Source: Reclinomonas americana ATCC 50394
Lineage: Eukaryota; Jakobida; Jakobea; Jakobida
Reading direction: 5' to 3'
Length of the DNA: 64,000 nucleotides
NCBI GenBank assembly: GCA_048213135.1
Contig: PS015187.1
Coordinates: 124,500 to 188,499, forward strand
Shown: positions 42,632-55,300 of the stretch, piece by piece
Numbering within the stretch: position 1 is the stretch's first letter
Layout: each line of letters starts with the position of its first letter
Made by a program: the position numbers and the translations under genes
Notes under the pieces: generated by a model
Seen by the model: only the letters and a program-made list of their open reading frames with translations
What the model was told of the DNA's origin: nothing
Database searches by the model: none

Positions 42632-45600
42632 ATGGGCAAGGGCGCCAGTGCTGTGCCTGAGGTCTTCCAGCTCGCGGAGACTGGCCAAGTGGCGCAAGTC
42701 AGCAAGCGCGTCAAGCGGTTCAAGTGGACGTTGCGCATCCACATCTTCCCTCCTTTCTCACTTAGCCTCTCGCTCTCTCTGACTGCACCAACAGTGACTT
42801 GTGTGCGTTGCGCAATGGTGATGAGCGCACGTTGTTGCACGTGGCGGCCTTGCATGGGCACGTTCCGCTGCTGGAGTTTCTCATGGAGTGGCATCGTGGT
42901 GGTGATCGGAATGCACTGCTCAATGCGTGCGATCGAACGGGGACGACGGCGGTGGCGGCCGCGGTGTGTGCTGGACACGCTGCTGCGGTTCGCTGCTTGC
43001 TGCAGGCTGGTGCCGATCCATTCGGTTTGTTGTCGCCTTCGTCTTTGTGCTCGTTCTGCACGCTCGTTCTCTGATTGCTGTTGTCAGTGGCCGACTTGTC
43101 GGAGATGAACTGCTGGCACTGGGCGGCGTACACGGGCGCTGTGGACGTGGTGCAGGAGTTGACTCGTGCGGCTGGGCAGTCGCCGTTGGCGCTGGAGCGG
43201 CTGTCGTTGGCGTCGCGGGATGGGCTCAGTGCGTTGCATGTGGCGGCCAAGCAGGGCAGTGTGCACTTTCTGGAGGTGCTGTGTGAGGCGTTTGGGGAGG
43301 GTGTGAACTTGCGTGATCGGGCGTTTCACAAGATGATGACGCCCGTCATGTTTGCGGCGTGCCACGGTCGCACGCCGTTTCTGCATCGGCTGGTCGAGTT
43401 GACGAGGCGGAGGGCCGGCGATGAGGGAGTGCGGTGAGCGACTTCCACCACGAGACGTGTGCTCGTCGCGATGTTGCCTTTTATCCTCACGACAGCCGTG
43501 CTGCAGGCAAATGTTGTGCGACGAGGATCAGGATGGATGGACGGCGTTTCTGTGGGCGTGTGGCGCCAACGAGTTGGAGACGGCGCGCGCAGTGGTGGCT
43601 GCTGCGGTGCAAGCCGGCTTGTCGGTGGAGAGTCTGGTGCGTCACAAGGACGGCTCGGGAGCCACGGCCTTGCACTGGTGTTGCGAGCACGGCAATGTGC
43701 CGTGCACCATGTACATTTGTCGTGAGCTGTGCGAGACGATCACCAGTGAGCGGAATGCACTGGCCGACGCTGCGGCCGCTGCTGCTGCTGCCGAGGATGC
43801 GGAAGGAGAGAAGGATGGGGAGGATGACGATGGCGACGACGACGACCATGTCACGAGTGAGCAGGTACGACGCCGTGTGCTGAATGCAGTCGACGTCGAT
43901 GGCGACACGCCACTTCATGTCGCGTGCAAGAAGGTTGCGTCGATGGCAGGCACAACAAGACTGCTTCTTCGTTTCGTCGCTCACAAGAGCCGCCATGCAG
44001 TGTCAACTTCTCTCTATCCGCGTACTGCTCTCCTTTGAGGCGGTGCTGGTGGACTCCACCAATGTGGACTCGTCGACTCCGCTCATGGCGGCCGCCGAGA
44101 AAGGTCTGCCTCGCTGTGCGGTCTCGCCTTGTTGAACATGTGTGATTGAAATAATGTGCCCCATGCACGTAGGATTCTGGGAGGGCTGTCAGCTGCTGCT
44201 TGCCAGTGGCCGGTGCTCGCCGTGTCTCGGAAACGGTGATGGCGAGACTGCGCTGCACATGGCCACACTGGGCGCCGTCACGCAGCAGACGCGGCTCGAT
44301 GCGTCGCCCATCAATCCACTGAAGACCGTGGCGCTCTTGCTGCGACACGGCGCCGATCCGAACTTGCAAGACTTTGAGGGATTCACACCGCTGCATTGGT
44401 GCGCCTGATTGCGCGCGTGTGTGCACGGGAAGTATTGAGGCTGACAATCTTGTCGAATGCAGGGCCGTGTCGATGGACCAGGATGAAATGTGCTCCTCGC
44501 TGTGCATGGCCGGCGCATCGCCATTCATCACCGATGCTCTCGGCGACACGCCGCTGCACAAGGCCTGCCTCTTTGGTCATTTGTCGTGCGCACGTGTGAT
44601 TATGCACCTGCTGGTGATCTCACCACATGCGCCGCAAAGGGTGCGCTCATACTTTTTGGTTCAACACATGTCCCTGCTGCTGACCCATTCCCTCTCGCGC
44701 GCGCACACAGTTACACGCCGATGTGAAGGAAGCTGGCATCACGTGTGTGCGCGGCGCAGTGTCGGACTCGGAACAGCCAGTGTCGCTGTCGGTTGGGAGT
44801 CACGAGCTCGCGGCATTGTGTGTGGGCGAGGTGGAGGAAGCAGATGTGCGTCGACGTGTGCTGTGTCGTGCCACGCACGGCGCCTCGCTGGCACGCTGGC
44901 TGCCGAGTGTGCTGCCGGCAGTGTGCTTGCTGCATGATATCGTGCGGCAGCCGAATCAGGAGGGCAAGTCACCGCTGCACATGTGCTCCTTCAAGGTACG
45001 GACAATGGTGTTTGGGTTTCCCAATCATGTTCACGCAGTCGACTGAGACTCTCACTTCACATGCAGGCCGGTAAAGATGAGTGGCGATATGGACACCGAC
45101 TGCGTCCGCGCGAAGTCGAAGATGATGACATGCCGAAGCTGCACGTCATGTAGTTGCGTGCACGAGCATGTGCACAATTATCACTCCCGCACATGCCCTG
45201 ACCTTTCTATGTTCAGCGAGTTGATGCAAGAAGTCATTCTCCGCTCCTTTGATGCCGTGTGTGTGCTGCCCGACGGCTGCGGACACATGTACGAGTACGC
45301 GTTGCAAGAGGACGGAGAACGGCGGCTGGCCGTGGATGCCGTGCCGAAGAACTTGACCGGCGTGCCTCACTTGCACGCTCCCTGGTAAGGCATGCGTGCT
45401 GGCAGTGAGCGCTCACACCGCCGTGCTCACCTCTTCTTGTGTGCACTGGTCGTCAGGTCGGTGGTGCTGCCTCTTGTGCTCGCCCGCAAGTCACCAGTGC
45501 CTCGACCGTCGTCGTTGGCGGCTGTCGCCGGTGTGCATTACTTTGGCATTGAGGACATTGGTGGCTTCTTGGAGGCCTTTGTGTTCGCCTGCTATCTGGA

Positions 45601-46476
45601 TTGCGGACTGCCGCTTGTGTGTGACGCAACTGCTGCTGGCGACGCTGGCGCGGTGCGTTTCTTGCTCGAGCGATGGCATTCGCTCACTGGCGAAGTACGT
45701 GCTCGCACGCTGGCCGTGCGACCAAACAGCGAGCAGGTGACCCCGCTGCACTTTGCGTGTGCCTCGGGGCTGCCGCAGCTGCTCGACAAACTGGTGGAGG
45801 AGACCGACACCAGCGAGGATGGAGGTACAAGCGCTCCCGTTCCTGCTCTCGTAGTGTCGTCGTTTGCGCTGACACATCGCAGTGTCGTTGGATATTGGTG
45901 TGGCCGATCATCGCGGCTGCACTCCGCTGCATGTGGCCTGCATCACCGGGCATGTGGATTGCGCTCGCCGGTGCGTGCAGTATGGCACTGCCGTCGACAC
46001 ACGGGACAAGCACGGGCGCACACCGCTCTGCTATGCAGCCGACGCCGGGCACGAGTTGTGTGTGTACTACCTGGTGAAGGGTTTGTTTACTACAACTTGT
46101 TGTTGTTGTTGTTGTTGTCTGTTTGTCCTTGTCGACGGAACTCACATGATGTCGCGCAGAGGCACGAGCCAATGTGCAGCTGGCCGACAGGGATGGCATG
46201 TCGCCGCTGCACTTTGCGTGTGGTGGTCTGCACAAACGGTGTGCACGAGTGCTGCTCGATTTCGGTGCCGATCCGGAGGCAGTGGATGCTGAAGGCCTGA
46301 CGCCGCTGGCACATGCACGGAGAGGTGGCGATGGTGATGATGAAGAAGAAGAAGAGGAGGAGGAGGAAGTAGAACGTGGGGAGGATGCAGGTGCGGAGAG
46401 GCATGCGGCCGAGTCGTTTGTGGCTGCCTATCAACAGTGGCTGGCCAAGAGAAGAGCAGCGTCATCAAGGGAATGA
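42632..46476 (+). CDS. ankyrin-repeat protein (13 exons, 995 aa)
   Basis: Exons are 42632-42729, 42795-43024, 43088-43433, 43507-43933, 44040-44103, 44173-44398, 44463-44640, 44711-44995, 45067-45149, 45217-45384, 45457-45824, 45883-46080 and 46160-46476, all in phase. Ankyrin repeats run through most of the protein: ERTLLHVAALHGHVPLLEFL, SALHVAAKQGSVHFLEVL, TALHWCCEHGNVP, TPLHVACKK, TALHMATLGA, TPLHKACLFGHLSC, SPLHMCSFK, TPLHFACASGLPQLL, TPLHVACITGHVDCARRC, TPLCYAADAGHELCVYYL and SPLHFACGGLHKRCARVLL. An acidic insert (DGEDDDGDDDD) breaks the repeats near residue 335 and an acidic tail precedes the stop. No catalytic domain is seen, so it is most likely a scaffold. Introns 1 and 4 have GTTGCG donors. 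Confidence 0.85.
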
Positions 46477-46585
46477 ACGATCGATGATTAAAGCAGCAAA
46501 ACATTGATCTTTACAAAGTACAACAAGCAAAACAACTAACTATTCTTCTGTCTAAGCAGCTGCATGGTTTCCGTGCATGCTGCGT

Positions 46586-49500
46586 CTAAATGAGCCGCAT
46601 CCAGCCGACGGGCGACATGAAAAACACGGCGGCCGTCTTCGGCGGCACGTGCAGTGGCGTCTCCGAGCCCAGCATGAGATGCACCGTGGTGTCCTCGTCG
46701 TCGTTGCGGCAAAACATGAGCTGACCCTCGCGGGCACGGGCGCCCGTGAAACCCACAAACACCGACACCGTGCCAGTGGCGCTCGGCTGGCTGTCGCTGC
46801 GCACAACGACAATGCCCACATCGGTGACGGACACAGTGCCGGCGTCGGCGTCCACCACCACCGGTGTCAGGCTCAGCTGGCCGACCGACAGCGAGTTCAC
46901 CAACAGCGCATCCTTCGAGGCATCAATCGTGCCACTCGACGAGTGCAACCGCGGGTGAGTGTCGGCCGAGCCGCCTGCCATCTCCAAGCGCGAGCCACCG
47001 GCAACATCGCTGCCGACCTGCATGGTGGTCGAGGCCACCACATTTCCGCCAACATGCACGCCACCGGGGCACGAAATGTCGCCCGACGCCATGCGGCACT
47101 GGCCATCGGTGACGACGGAGGCCTCCACCGTCGCGGCCTTCACCGTGCCGCGTGTTGTGAGGTCGCTGTTTTGCAGACTCACGCGGCCGCTGGACGAGGC
47201 CAGCACCGGATCCTCTCCCGACGTCTCCACCGACAGCGACGCACGGTCGCCGTTGATGCGCAAGTGCTGCAGGAACACAACATAAGTCGGAGACACAATA
47301 TGTCGTCGACGGTGAACGGCACGCCACCACTCACCGAGCCAGCCAGCTCGCCACTGGTGTGCACACCACCACCGCATCCACTGATGGTGCTTCCGTGAAT
47401 GGTACACGCCGCGCTGCCGTCCTTGGTGGTGGTGCTGAACGAGGCGGCCACCACCGACGAACCCGAGCGAATTGCCGTGTCCGTAAAGTCGACCACGCGT
47501 GTCGACGAGCGCACAGTCGGGTTCTCGCCGGAGCCGTCGAGAATGATCGACGAAAGGCTCGAGGCCGCAATCTCCTGCGCCTCCATCACGCCCTGCGTGA
47601 TAATGTCGCCCGTGCATCCGTCAATCGCGCCGTGCGCAATGGAGCAACGACCGTCGGTCAGCGTGGTCGCCTCGACGCCCACCGCCGTCAGATTGCGCGA
47701 CAGCACCAGATGCGCGTCGGCCTCGATCGTGCCCGAGCTGGAGCGGAAAGACGGATGCTCGCCATGGGCTTCCACATTCAGCTCCGCCGACAGACCACGG
47801 ATCTGGTGCAGGCAAGTCAGCACGAGACACACAGAGAAACAGCGACGAGAGACCCTCGCGACCAACCATGAGACTGAGGGCTTGAGCGGGGCCGTCAACC
47901 ACCAGGTTGTTACGCACGCTCTCCACCGAGAAGCCGCTGTTGTCGTGCACAGAGTTGACCACCAGGCCTCCGTTGCTGGGGCCACTCGACAGGTTGCTGG
48001 CCAGCACGCACCCGATCAGCACACCGCCCTCCATGCGGCACACACCGTCGGTGATGGCCGGTGCCGAGATTTCTGCGGAGGTGGAGGTGGGCGTGAGTTT
48101 TCGTGTTTGCGACGCACAATCAAGAGGTGCTGCACTTGCATACCTCCGTCGGCGCGAATGTTCTTCTCCGCCGCAATGCTGCCGGAGGATATCACATTAC
48201 CGGCGACACGAACGTCGGACCCGACCCGGATGCCAGCACGGATGTTGGCCTCGGAGGCCTCAATGGCGCCGATTGACTGCACCGACTGTACCGTCAGCGA
48301 GCCGACGACAGACAGGTTGCCTTCGTTCGACACACCCACTCGGCCTGCACAACAGATATGAGAAAGGCTGCCGATCAAGAGCAACTACTACAACAACAAC
48401 AAGAATGAATGACGAACGCACCATTGCCAAACATGGCCGTGCCGTCGGCGGCAATGTAGTTGCCAGCCTTGGGTCCACCGACACGCATCTCGCTGGCCGC
48501 CATCATCGACGGCGAGGTGACACACGAGCCCTCGATCTTGCTCGAGCCGACCTGCATGCTCAGCTGATCCGACACAAACACATTGTCGACAATCGAGCCG
48601 CCGTTCACGCCGCTGCCAAAGCGCAGCTTCTCCACGTGCAATGTGCCGATGCGAGCTTCGCTGGCAAACACGCCATCGGTGGCTGTCACCGAAAGCATGC
48701 CGTCGGCAAACGAGGCCGACGGCGCCGTCACCGCACCGTCGAGATCGAGCCCGAGGAGGCCACTCAGGCGACCATTCTGCAGCAATGCCTGTCCGTCGGT
48801 GATCGACTGACCGCGTACCTCACCAGACACATTCATCGGGCTGGTGATGCGCAGCGGCTCGCCGGTCGCCGACTGAATGCCGCCAGTAGACACCGACAGC
48901 TGCTGGAGGATCGTTCGGCCCGCACCCACCATGTCGCCGTTGACAATCATGGTGGTGACCTCGGCTGCCGGGCACGTCATGGTGCCGACTTCGTCGACGG
49001 CAAACTGGTTGCCGGAGCCGAACATGCCAATGGGGGCACGCACTGAGCGCCGCGCAGCAATCTCCTCGGCAACCACACTGCCGCTCTGCATCACCGTGAT
49101 GCCGTCGGTGATCAGCGGGCTGGTCATCGACTCCGACGCGTTAATAACCGGTGCCGTGACGGCACTCTCCAGCTGCAAGTCGTTGGTGACGAGCTTGTCA
49201 AAGTTGCCGAAATTGGCGTACACGCCGCCGTCGTCGCGCAGCTGCACGGTTCCGTTGGCGAACGAGCCACGCGCGGCAGTCAGCGTCTCCGTGGCGCGCA
49301 CTTCCGTCACATCCAGCTTGCCGTGGGCCAGACGCGCACTGCCGTCTGTCAGCTCCGCAGCGTGCACCGTGCCCTCGGTGACGAGTGTGTCGCCGCCGAG
49401 CGAAATCGAGGCCGTCAGCGAGCGCAGCGAACCGTCGCCAATCACCACTGAGCGGAGCGACGCAACACCCGACGTGGTAACGTGCACCGCATTGACGCTG

Positions 49501-52046
49501 CCGACGGTGGCCTGCGCCGCTGTCAAGCCACTGGTGTCGACGCTGACCGTGCCGTTCGCAAACGTCGCCGCCGCGGCATCGAGGTGGTCGCTCACTCGCA
49601 CCGACGGCGTCTCGAGCGACTCGGTCAGCAGCGCGGCACGGCACTGCATGCCGCCAATGCTGTCCATGGTGCACCCGTCCGGGCCACCGACAATGACTGA
49701 GGCGGCGGTCAGCACGGTGCTGGCGCGCAGCGTTGGCGACGAGACCGAGTTGGGCGAAATCGTGGTGCTGTCGTTGGTCGGCGCCGTCACGGACGACGAG
49801 CCGGTGGCATCGGTTGTTGAGAACGCATCGTCAGCGGCGGCAGCGGCAGCGGCAGCAGCGATTGATGCATTGCTGTCCACCACTCGCAGCATGCTGAACG
49901 ACGCCATGCCCGAACTGCGCAGTTCGTGGGCCGTCACGATACCAAACTGGGCATCCTCGCACACCACATTGCCGTTGTCCAGCACGGCGCATCGACCGTC
50001 GGCAAACGACGCCGAGCCCTTGACAGAGAGTGTGGACGAGACGTCCAGCTGCGGCGTCGAGATGCGGCCGCTGGCAATGTTCGTGCCCTGACCGTCGGTC
50101 AGCGACGAAATTGTTGCCGACGACGCCAACACGCTGTGAGCCGAAGGGGTAAGAAAATCGTCTGGGAAGAGGGGATGTTTGGTTGCGCGCGCACATACAC
50201 ACCCATTGAACAAGGCAGAGAGGCAGTCCTCGCCGCCGAAGCCAGTGTCACACACGCACTGCGGCTGCCCGGTCACCGAGTTGGCGATGCAGTGGCGATT
50301 GGTGCCACAGTCCACCATGCAGACGCTGCAGCGGCCATCACTGCCCTTGCTCCATCCAGTGGGACAGCGGAGCTGAGGGGGGAAGTGAGCGACGGTGGAT
50401 TTTGAGAAGGAGAGAGCAACGGCGGAAGACCACCAACCAGGTTGCACGACGGTCCCTCCCAGTTGGCGTCGCACAAGCAGTTGCCTGCGGCGTCGCAGTT
50501 GCCGTGGTCCGAGCACGTCTCACTCCGGCTGCATCCACACTGCGGGCCGCCGAATCCCGCGGCACAGGTGCACGAGCCATTCAAGCACTTGTTGGGAGCT
50601 CCACCGCTGTTGTGAGGAGAGAAGAGAGATGAGAAGTTGGTGTGGATGCTCCCTGTCAGCAGCAGTCACTCACCACTGAGCCTCCGAAATGCACGCCACA
50701 CACTTGTTCGGCGACGCTGGATCGCACATGGTTCCCGTCGGGCTGCACGCAGCAAGAGAGATATCAGAAACTATTTTTTCTTCTCGTGCGCGACGGGAGG
50801 TGGCCTTACCAGTTCGCTTGCACGCACTCGCAGTTGGTGCCGCCAAAGCCCGGCAGGCACACGCAGCGGTTGCTCATCGGCTCGCACGGCGCACCATTCG
50901 CGCACTGGCAGTCGACCGTGGTGCACGTGCTTCCCTTCCAGCCAGTGAAACAGATGCACTGGCCATTGGAGGCGCACATGCCGTTGCTGTTGCACGTCTC
51001 CAGATCGGAGCACTCGCAGAAGCGACCATTGAAACCTGTGAGAGTGACGGTGAGACGAACACGTCCACAGCTGCAGAACTGAGCACGAGACGATAATGTA
51101 CCAGGATTGCAGACGCACACATTGCTGACACAGGAACCCGACGAGGAGCCACCGCTGTGACAGCAGGATAAGTACGCAAACAAAAAAAAAGAGATCACAG
51201 AGAGACCACACACCAGGCCACATCGTTGGTGCAGTCCACCGACTCAGTAGGCGACGATCCACCGACTATTCCACTCGATGACGAAGACGACGACGATGAG
51301 GAGGACGATGAGCTTCCGCCAGCAGCAGAAGCCGGCGGTGCCGGCGGCACACCATTCAACCATCGCGAGCAGTCCACGCCAGTCCACCCTGCATCGCACG
51401 AGCAGGCGCCCGACGCGTCGCACGAACCGTGATCGTTGCACGACTCGAGTCGTGAGCACTCGCAGTTCACACCTCCACGATCTGCAATCCGCATGAGCAA
51501 CACACCGCACACACTCTCTCATTGCGTCCACACTCACCAGCCGCGCAAATGCACTTGCCACCGACGCACATGCCTCCATCCGATCCACCACTGTCACCGA
51601 ATAAGCACATTGTATCTCACTGAGGGCGATCGCAAGGAGCATAGACGCAACCACTGCGCGCTGGTGGTGCAGACAGGCGGTGTGTCGCCACTCCACTTGG
51701 CACACGAGAGGCCCGCCCAACCCGCGTCGCACACGCATGATCCATCGGCCGCGCACGATCCGTGTCCATTGCACGACTCGTCCCGAGTGCACTCACAAAA
51801 CTCTCCACCACTCCCTGCACCGCCACAGCATGAGTACTTGCAAGAGAGAGAGAGAGAGTGGAGGTGTGTGCGCGTCTCTCTCACCTGGGAAACACGCGCA
51901 GGCGCCATTGATGCACTTGCCGGATCCATTGCACTGTTGACTGTCAACACAAGCCGCAGTGGCCTCCTGCACCGCAGCTGCCACTAACACCAATGCTACA
52001 ACCACGAGCAGCAGCAGCAGTCGCGTGCTGCCAAAGCCTCTTGTCA
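46586..52046 (-). CDS. secreted EGF-like protein with repeated 'TDG' modules (about 1530 aa)
   Basis: Exons, 5' to 3', are 51885-52046, 51652-51814, 51538-51590, 51214-51481, 51102-51154, 50810-51035, 50674-50742, 50438-50606, 50203-50372, 48422-50133, 48144-48344, 47867-48072, 47335-47802 and 46586-47266; phases agree. A strong signal sequence (RLLLLLVVVALVLVAAA) opens it. The start codon is unresolved: an upstream ATG near 52275 is open to the same frame, or a short 5' exon is spliced on. About ten EGF/laminin-like Cys-rich units follow (CNGHGSCAADGSCVCDAGW, CNDHGSCDASGACSCDAGW, CSDHGNCDAAGNCLCDANW). The remaining ~1000 residues have few Cys and carry a repeated module near (I/L/V)TDG-x-C...G...C and FADG/FANG. 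No transmembrane segment is obvious, so it is probably an adhesin or matrix protein. It ends 109 bp from the convergent ankyrin gene. Confidence 0.75.
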
Positions 52047-52302
52047 CTGAAGAGAAGAAGTTGTCCCGAGTTTGGTAAGTCTCTCTGTCAATGGTGGAGA
52101 AAAGAATGATGATGCACTCAACTCTTTCCGCTTGTCTCTCGCTGTCTCTGTCTCTCTTGCTGTTATGCGCGCGTGTGTGTGTGTGTTGAGTTGTCTTGTA
52201 TCCGAGACGCAAGAGACGAGCGCGTCTGGGCTCCGCGGTGCTGAAAAACAAAATCGTAATACTGGCTTCGAACATCAGACACAGCAAATGTGTCCCGAGT
52301 AA

Positions 52303-55300
52303 TCAATCGGAACCCTCGGCTGCCTGCGAGGCCACCTGGGCAAAGCTCAGCGGATGTACCAGTGGTGGCCGCAGGTGGGCGACCAGATGCGCGCCGAGTT
52401 GCACCAGAACCTCCACAGCACCGGGGACAAGCTGCGAAACCAGGCACTTGAGTGGAACATGTGCAAGACAAAAGCCGTCTGTGTGCGCGTCCTTGCACGT
52501 ACCTCGGGTGCGGTGCGACGCAGCTCGTCGCAGGCCGCCAGCATGGCATCCTGGAGCCGGAACGCCGGCAGCACCCCGGTTTCCAGCAGTGCCGTCCAGA
52601 AATCGGCAAAACCGACGGTCAGTGGCGGCGACAAGTGCCGCATGGTGCGCTCGCCCAGCAGTGCACGCCACACAAGGTGCATGCGAGTGCGTAGAAGTTG
52701 TTGCGCTGCTCCAAAGAGCATCGACAGCGATTTGCTGTCCATGCTTTTGCCCTCCTGCCGCTCGCGCACCAAAAACGACGGAAACACGCACGTCCACACC
52801 GCCGTCACCACCTGATGCGCGATCTCATCCAGGTCGGCCATGGGCAAGTGAAGGTCGTGCATCATCGATGCAATGGCCGCAAACTTGTCGACGAGCACCT
52901 CCGCTGACTGGCGGCGACGCAGAGCGGCCACTTGCACGGCCAATTCATGTCGCACGCCGAGGCGTGAGGTGGCCGAGGGCCACTCCAACGTCACCTCCTT
53001 GACCGGTGGCACCGCTGGCAGAGGGTCCTCGACAGCCGCAGCCAGCTCCTCGACATCCGCGGCACGCAGCTTGGCCGCGGTTGTGAGCGACCGACGGAAC
53101 TGTGAATAGTTAGCACAGCTGCAGAGCACAAGAGGTCACCCACAACATCTCCTCACCTTTGTCCAATGGTGCGAGAGTGACGAGCGAAGCAGCAACTGAA
53201 TGTCGGCTTCCAGACTTCCCGTGATGTACTGTTCACACGACTGTGTCGTCAACTTTACGGCCAGGTCACGAGCGGCGGCATTGTAATCTTGCACACATGT
53301 GAGACTAAAGAAAACATCACGCGAGGACAACACTGCGTCGCACACCTGGAGGCACCAAGTTCTGCATCAACAGTGCAATCTGCTGCCGGCACTGTGCCAC
53401 TGCGCACTCTGTGACCGGGCCCAGCGCCAATGCAGTGGCATGTCGCACCATGTCGCCCATCATGTCACCGGCACCTGCCGACTGCGCGGCGTCACATACA
53501 CCAAGGATCAGAATGACGGAAGCTCCTCACTTGTCGCACCCACACACACACTCACAGTCGCTGCAGCACAATCGGATGCAGCCGCAGCCGGCTGCACGAG
53601 GAACAAGCGACATGTGGCCTGCACGTGCGACATTTGAGCGCGGTGACTCGGGAAGAAACAACCTACGCGACTGCGGCGTGCCACTGACCTCAACCGCGGG
53701 CGGCAGCAGCTGTGCGCAGCTGTGCCGTCGGGCATTGTCTGCCACTCGACGCACAAGAAAATTGGCCAGCTGCTTCAGTTGTGGATTGGCGTCGAAAAAT
53801 GCGTCGTGCAGCTGCGGGCCAGCAGCGTCGTCGGCACTGCTCGCACCCACGACCACAGGCTGCCACAACGAAAAATGAAAATGAGAGGCACGAACCAAGC
53901 AAAGGGCACAATTCTTTTGGTATGTGCACACCTTGACCAGCACGGGAACGACCTTGCGGATGCTTGGCGAACCCATCGTGCCCGGCGACTGGCACTTGAC
54001 GCCACCAAGCCGCGCACTGTCGTACGCCGAACTGAACACCTGCCGGACAGCGTCACAGTCGTCCGACATGGTCACTAGCGTGTCGCCTCCGTCGAGGAGG
54101 CCGAGCGATGCAGCTGCATCGGCATCCTGCATATGTGGTGCGTGTGTGAGTGTATGCATGGTGAGAGCCGACAACGCCATACACGTCGCACTGAGCTCCT
54201 CACGAACCGTTCGCCACACAGCCATGGACTCCACGGCAGCTGCGCTCGCTTCACTGGCAACTGTGGCCAGCAGATCCGGCACCAGGCTCCACTCCAGAGC
54301 CTCTTCTACCACCGCACGCAGGCCGCTGCTCAAGATTCGTGCGTCAAGTGGCACATCCTCGCGCTGCACGAGTTCAGCGCACTGCTTGCGAATGTGCAGC
54401 AGCAGGATCCACGCTTGTCGAATCGGTTCCAGTCTGTGGTGCGCAGTCAGTCGCAAGAGAGAGACGAAGAGGGAAAGAGACGAAGAGCGGGAAAGAGAGG
54501 GGGAGAGAGACGAAGAGAGGAGAGAGAGGAGACGAAGGAAAGGAGAGAGAGGAGAGGAAGAGAGGACAGCGAGAGACGAAGAGAGGTGAGAGAGTGAGAG
54601 AGAGAGAGAGAGAGACGAGAACAGAGAGAGGAGACAAAGAGAAGGAGAGAGAGGGAGGCGAAGAGAGGAGAGAAAGACTAAGAGAGGAGAGAGGGAGACG
54701 AAGAGAGGAGAGAAAGACGAAGAGAGGGAGAAAGCACATTAACGAGAAAAGGAGAAAGCGAGGGGATGAATGTTGACAATGGGAGAGACGGAGCGAGAGA
54801 GAGAAAGCACATTAAAGACAAGGGAGAAAGCGAGACGAAGAATGTTGACAGCGGGAGTGACAGAAGCGAGAGAGAAAGCACATCAACGAGAAAAAGAGAA
54901 AGCACATCAACGAGAAAAGGAGAAAGCGAGGGGATGAATGTTGACAATGGGAGAGACGGAGCGTGAGAGAGAGAGAGAGTGAAAGTACACGAAGAGAAAG
55001 AGATAGAAAGAGACGAAGCATCTTGACAACTAGAACTGGCGAAACCGAGAAAGGGGGAGAGTGCATGTACCAAAGAACGAGAGTGCAGAAAGCATGAGGA
55101 CATGGATGCGCAACTCCAAGGCCGTAGCCGATCGAATCGATGAGCGGAAGAGCGGCATCATCCAGGTGACATGCGCCGGCAGTTGATGCAGTGCAGCGGC
55201 TCGACGGAGGATCGAGACCAGAGCCAATTTGTCGGCAACGTGTCTGTCGCACACCACAGTCAGTTACGCAAACATACTCGTCTCTGCGGCGTTGAGGCGC

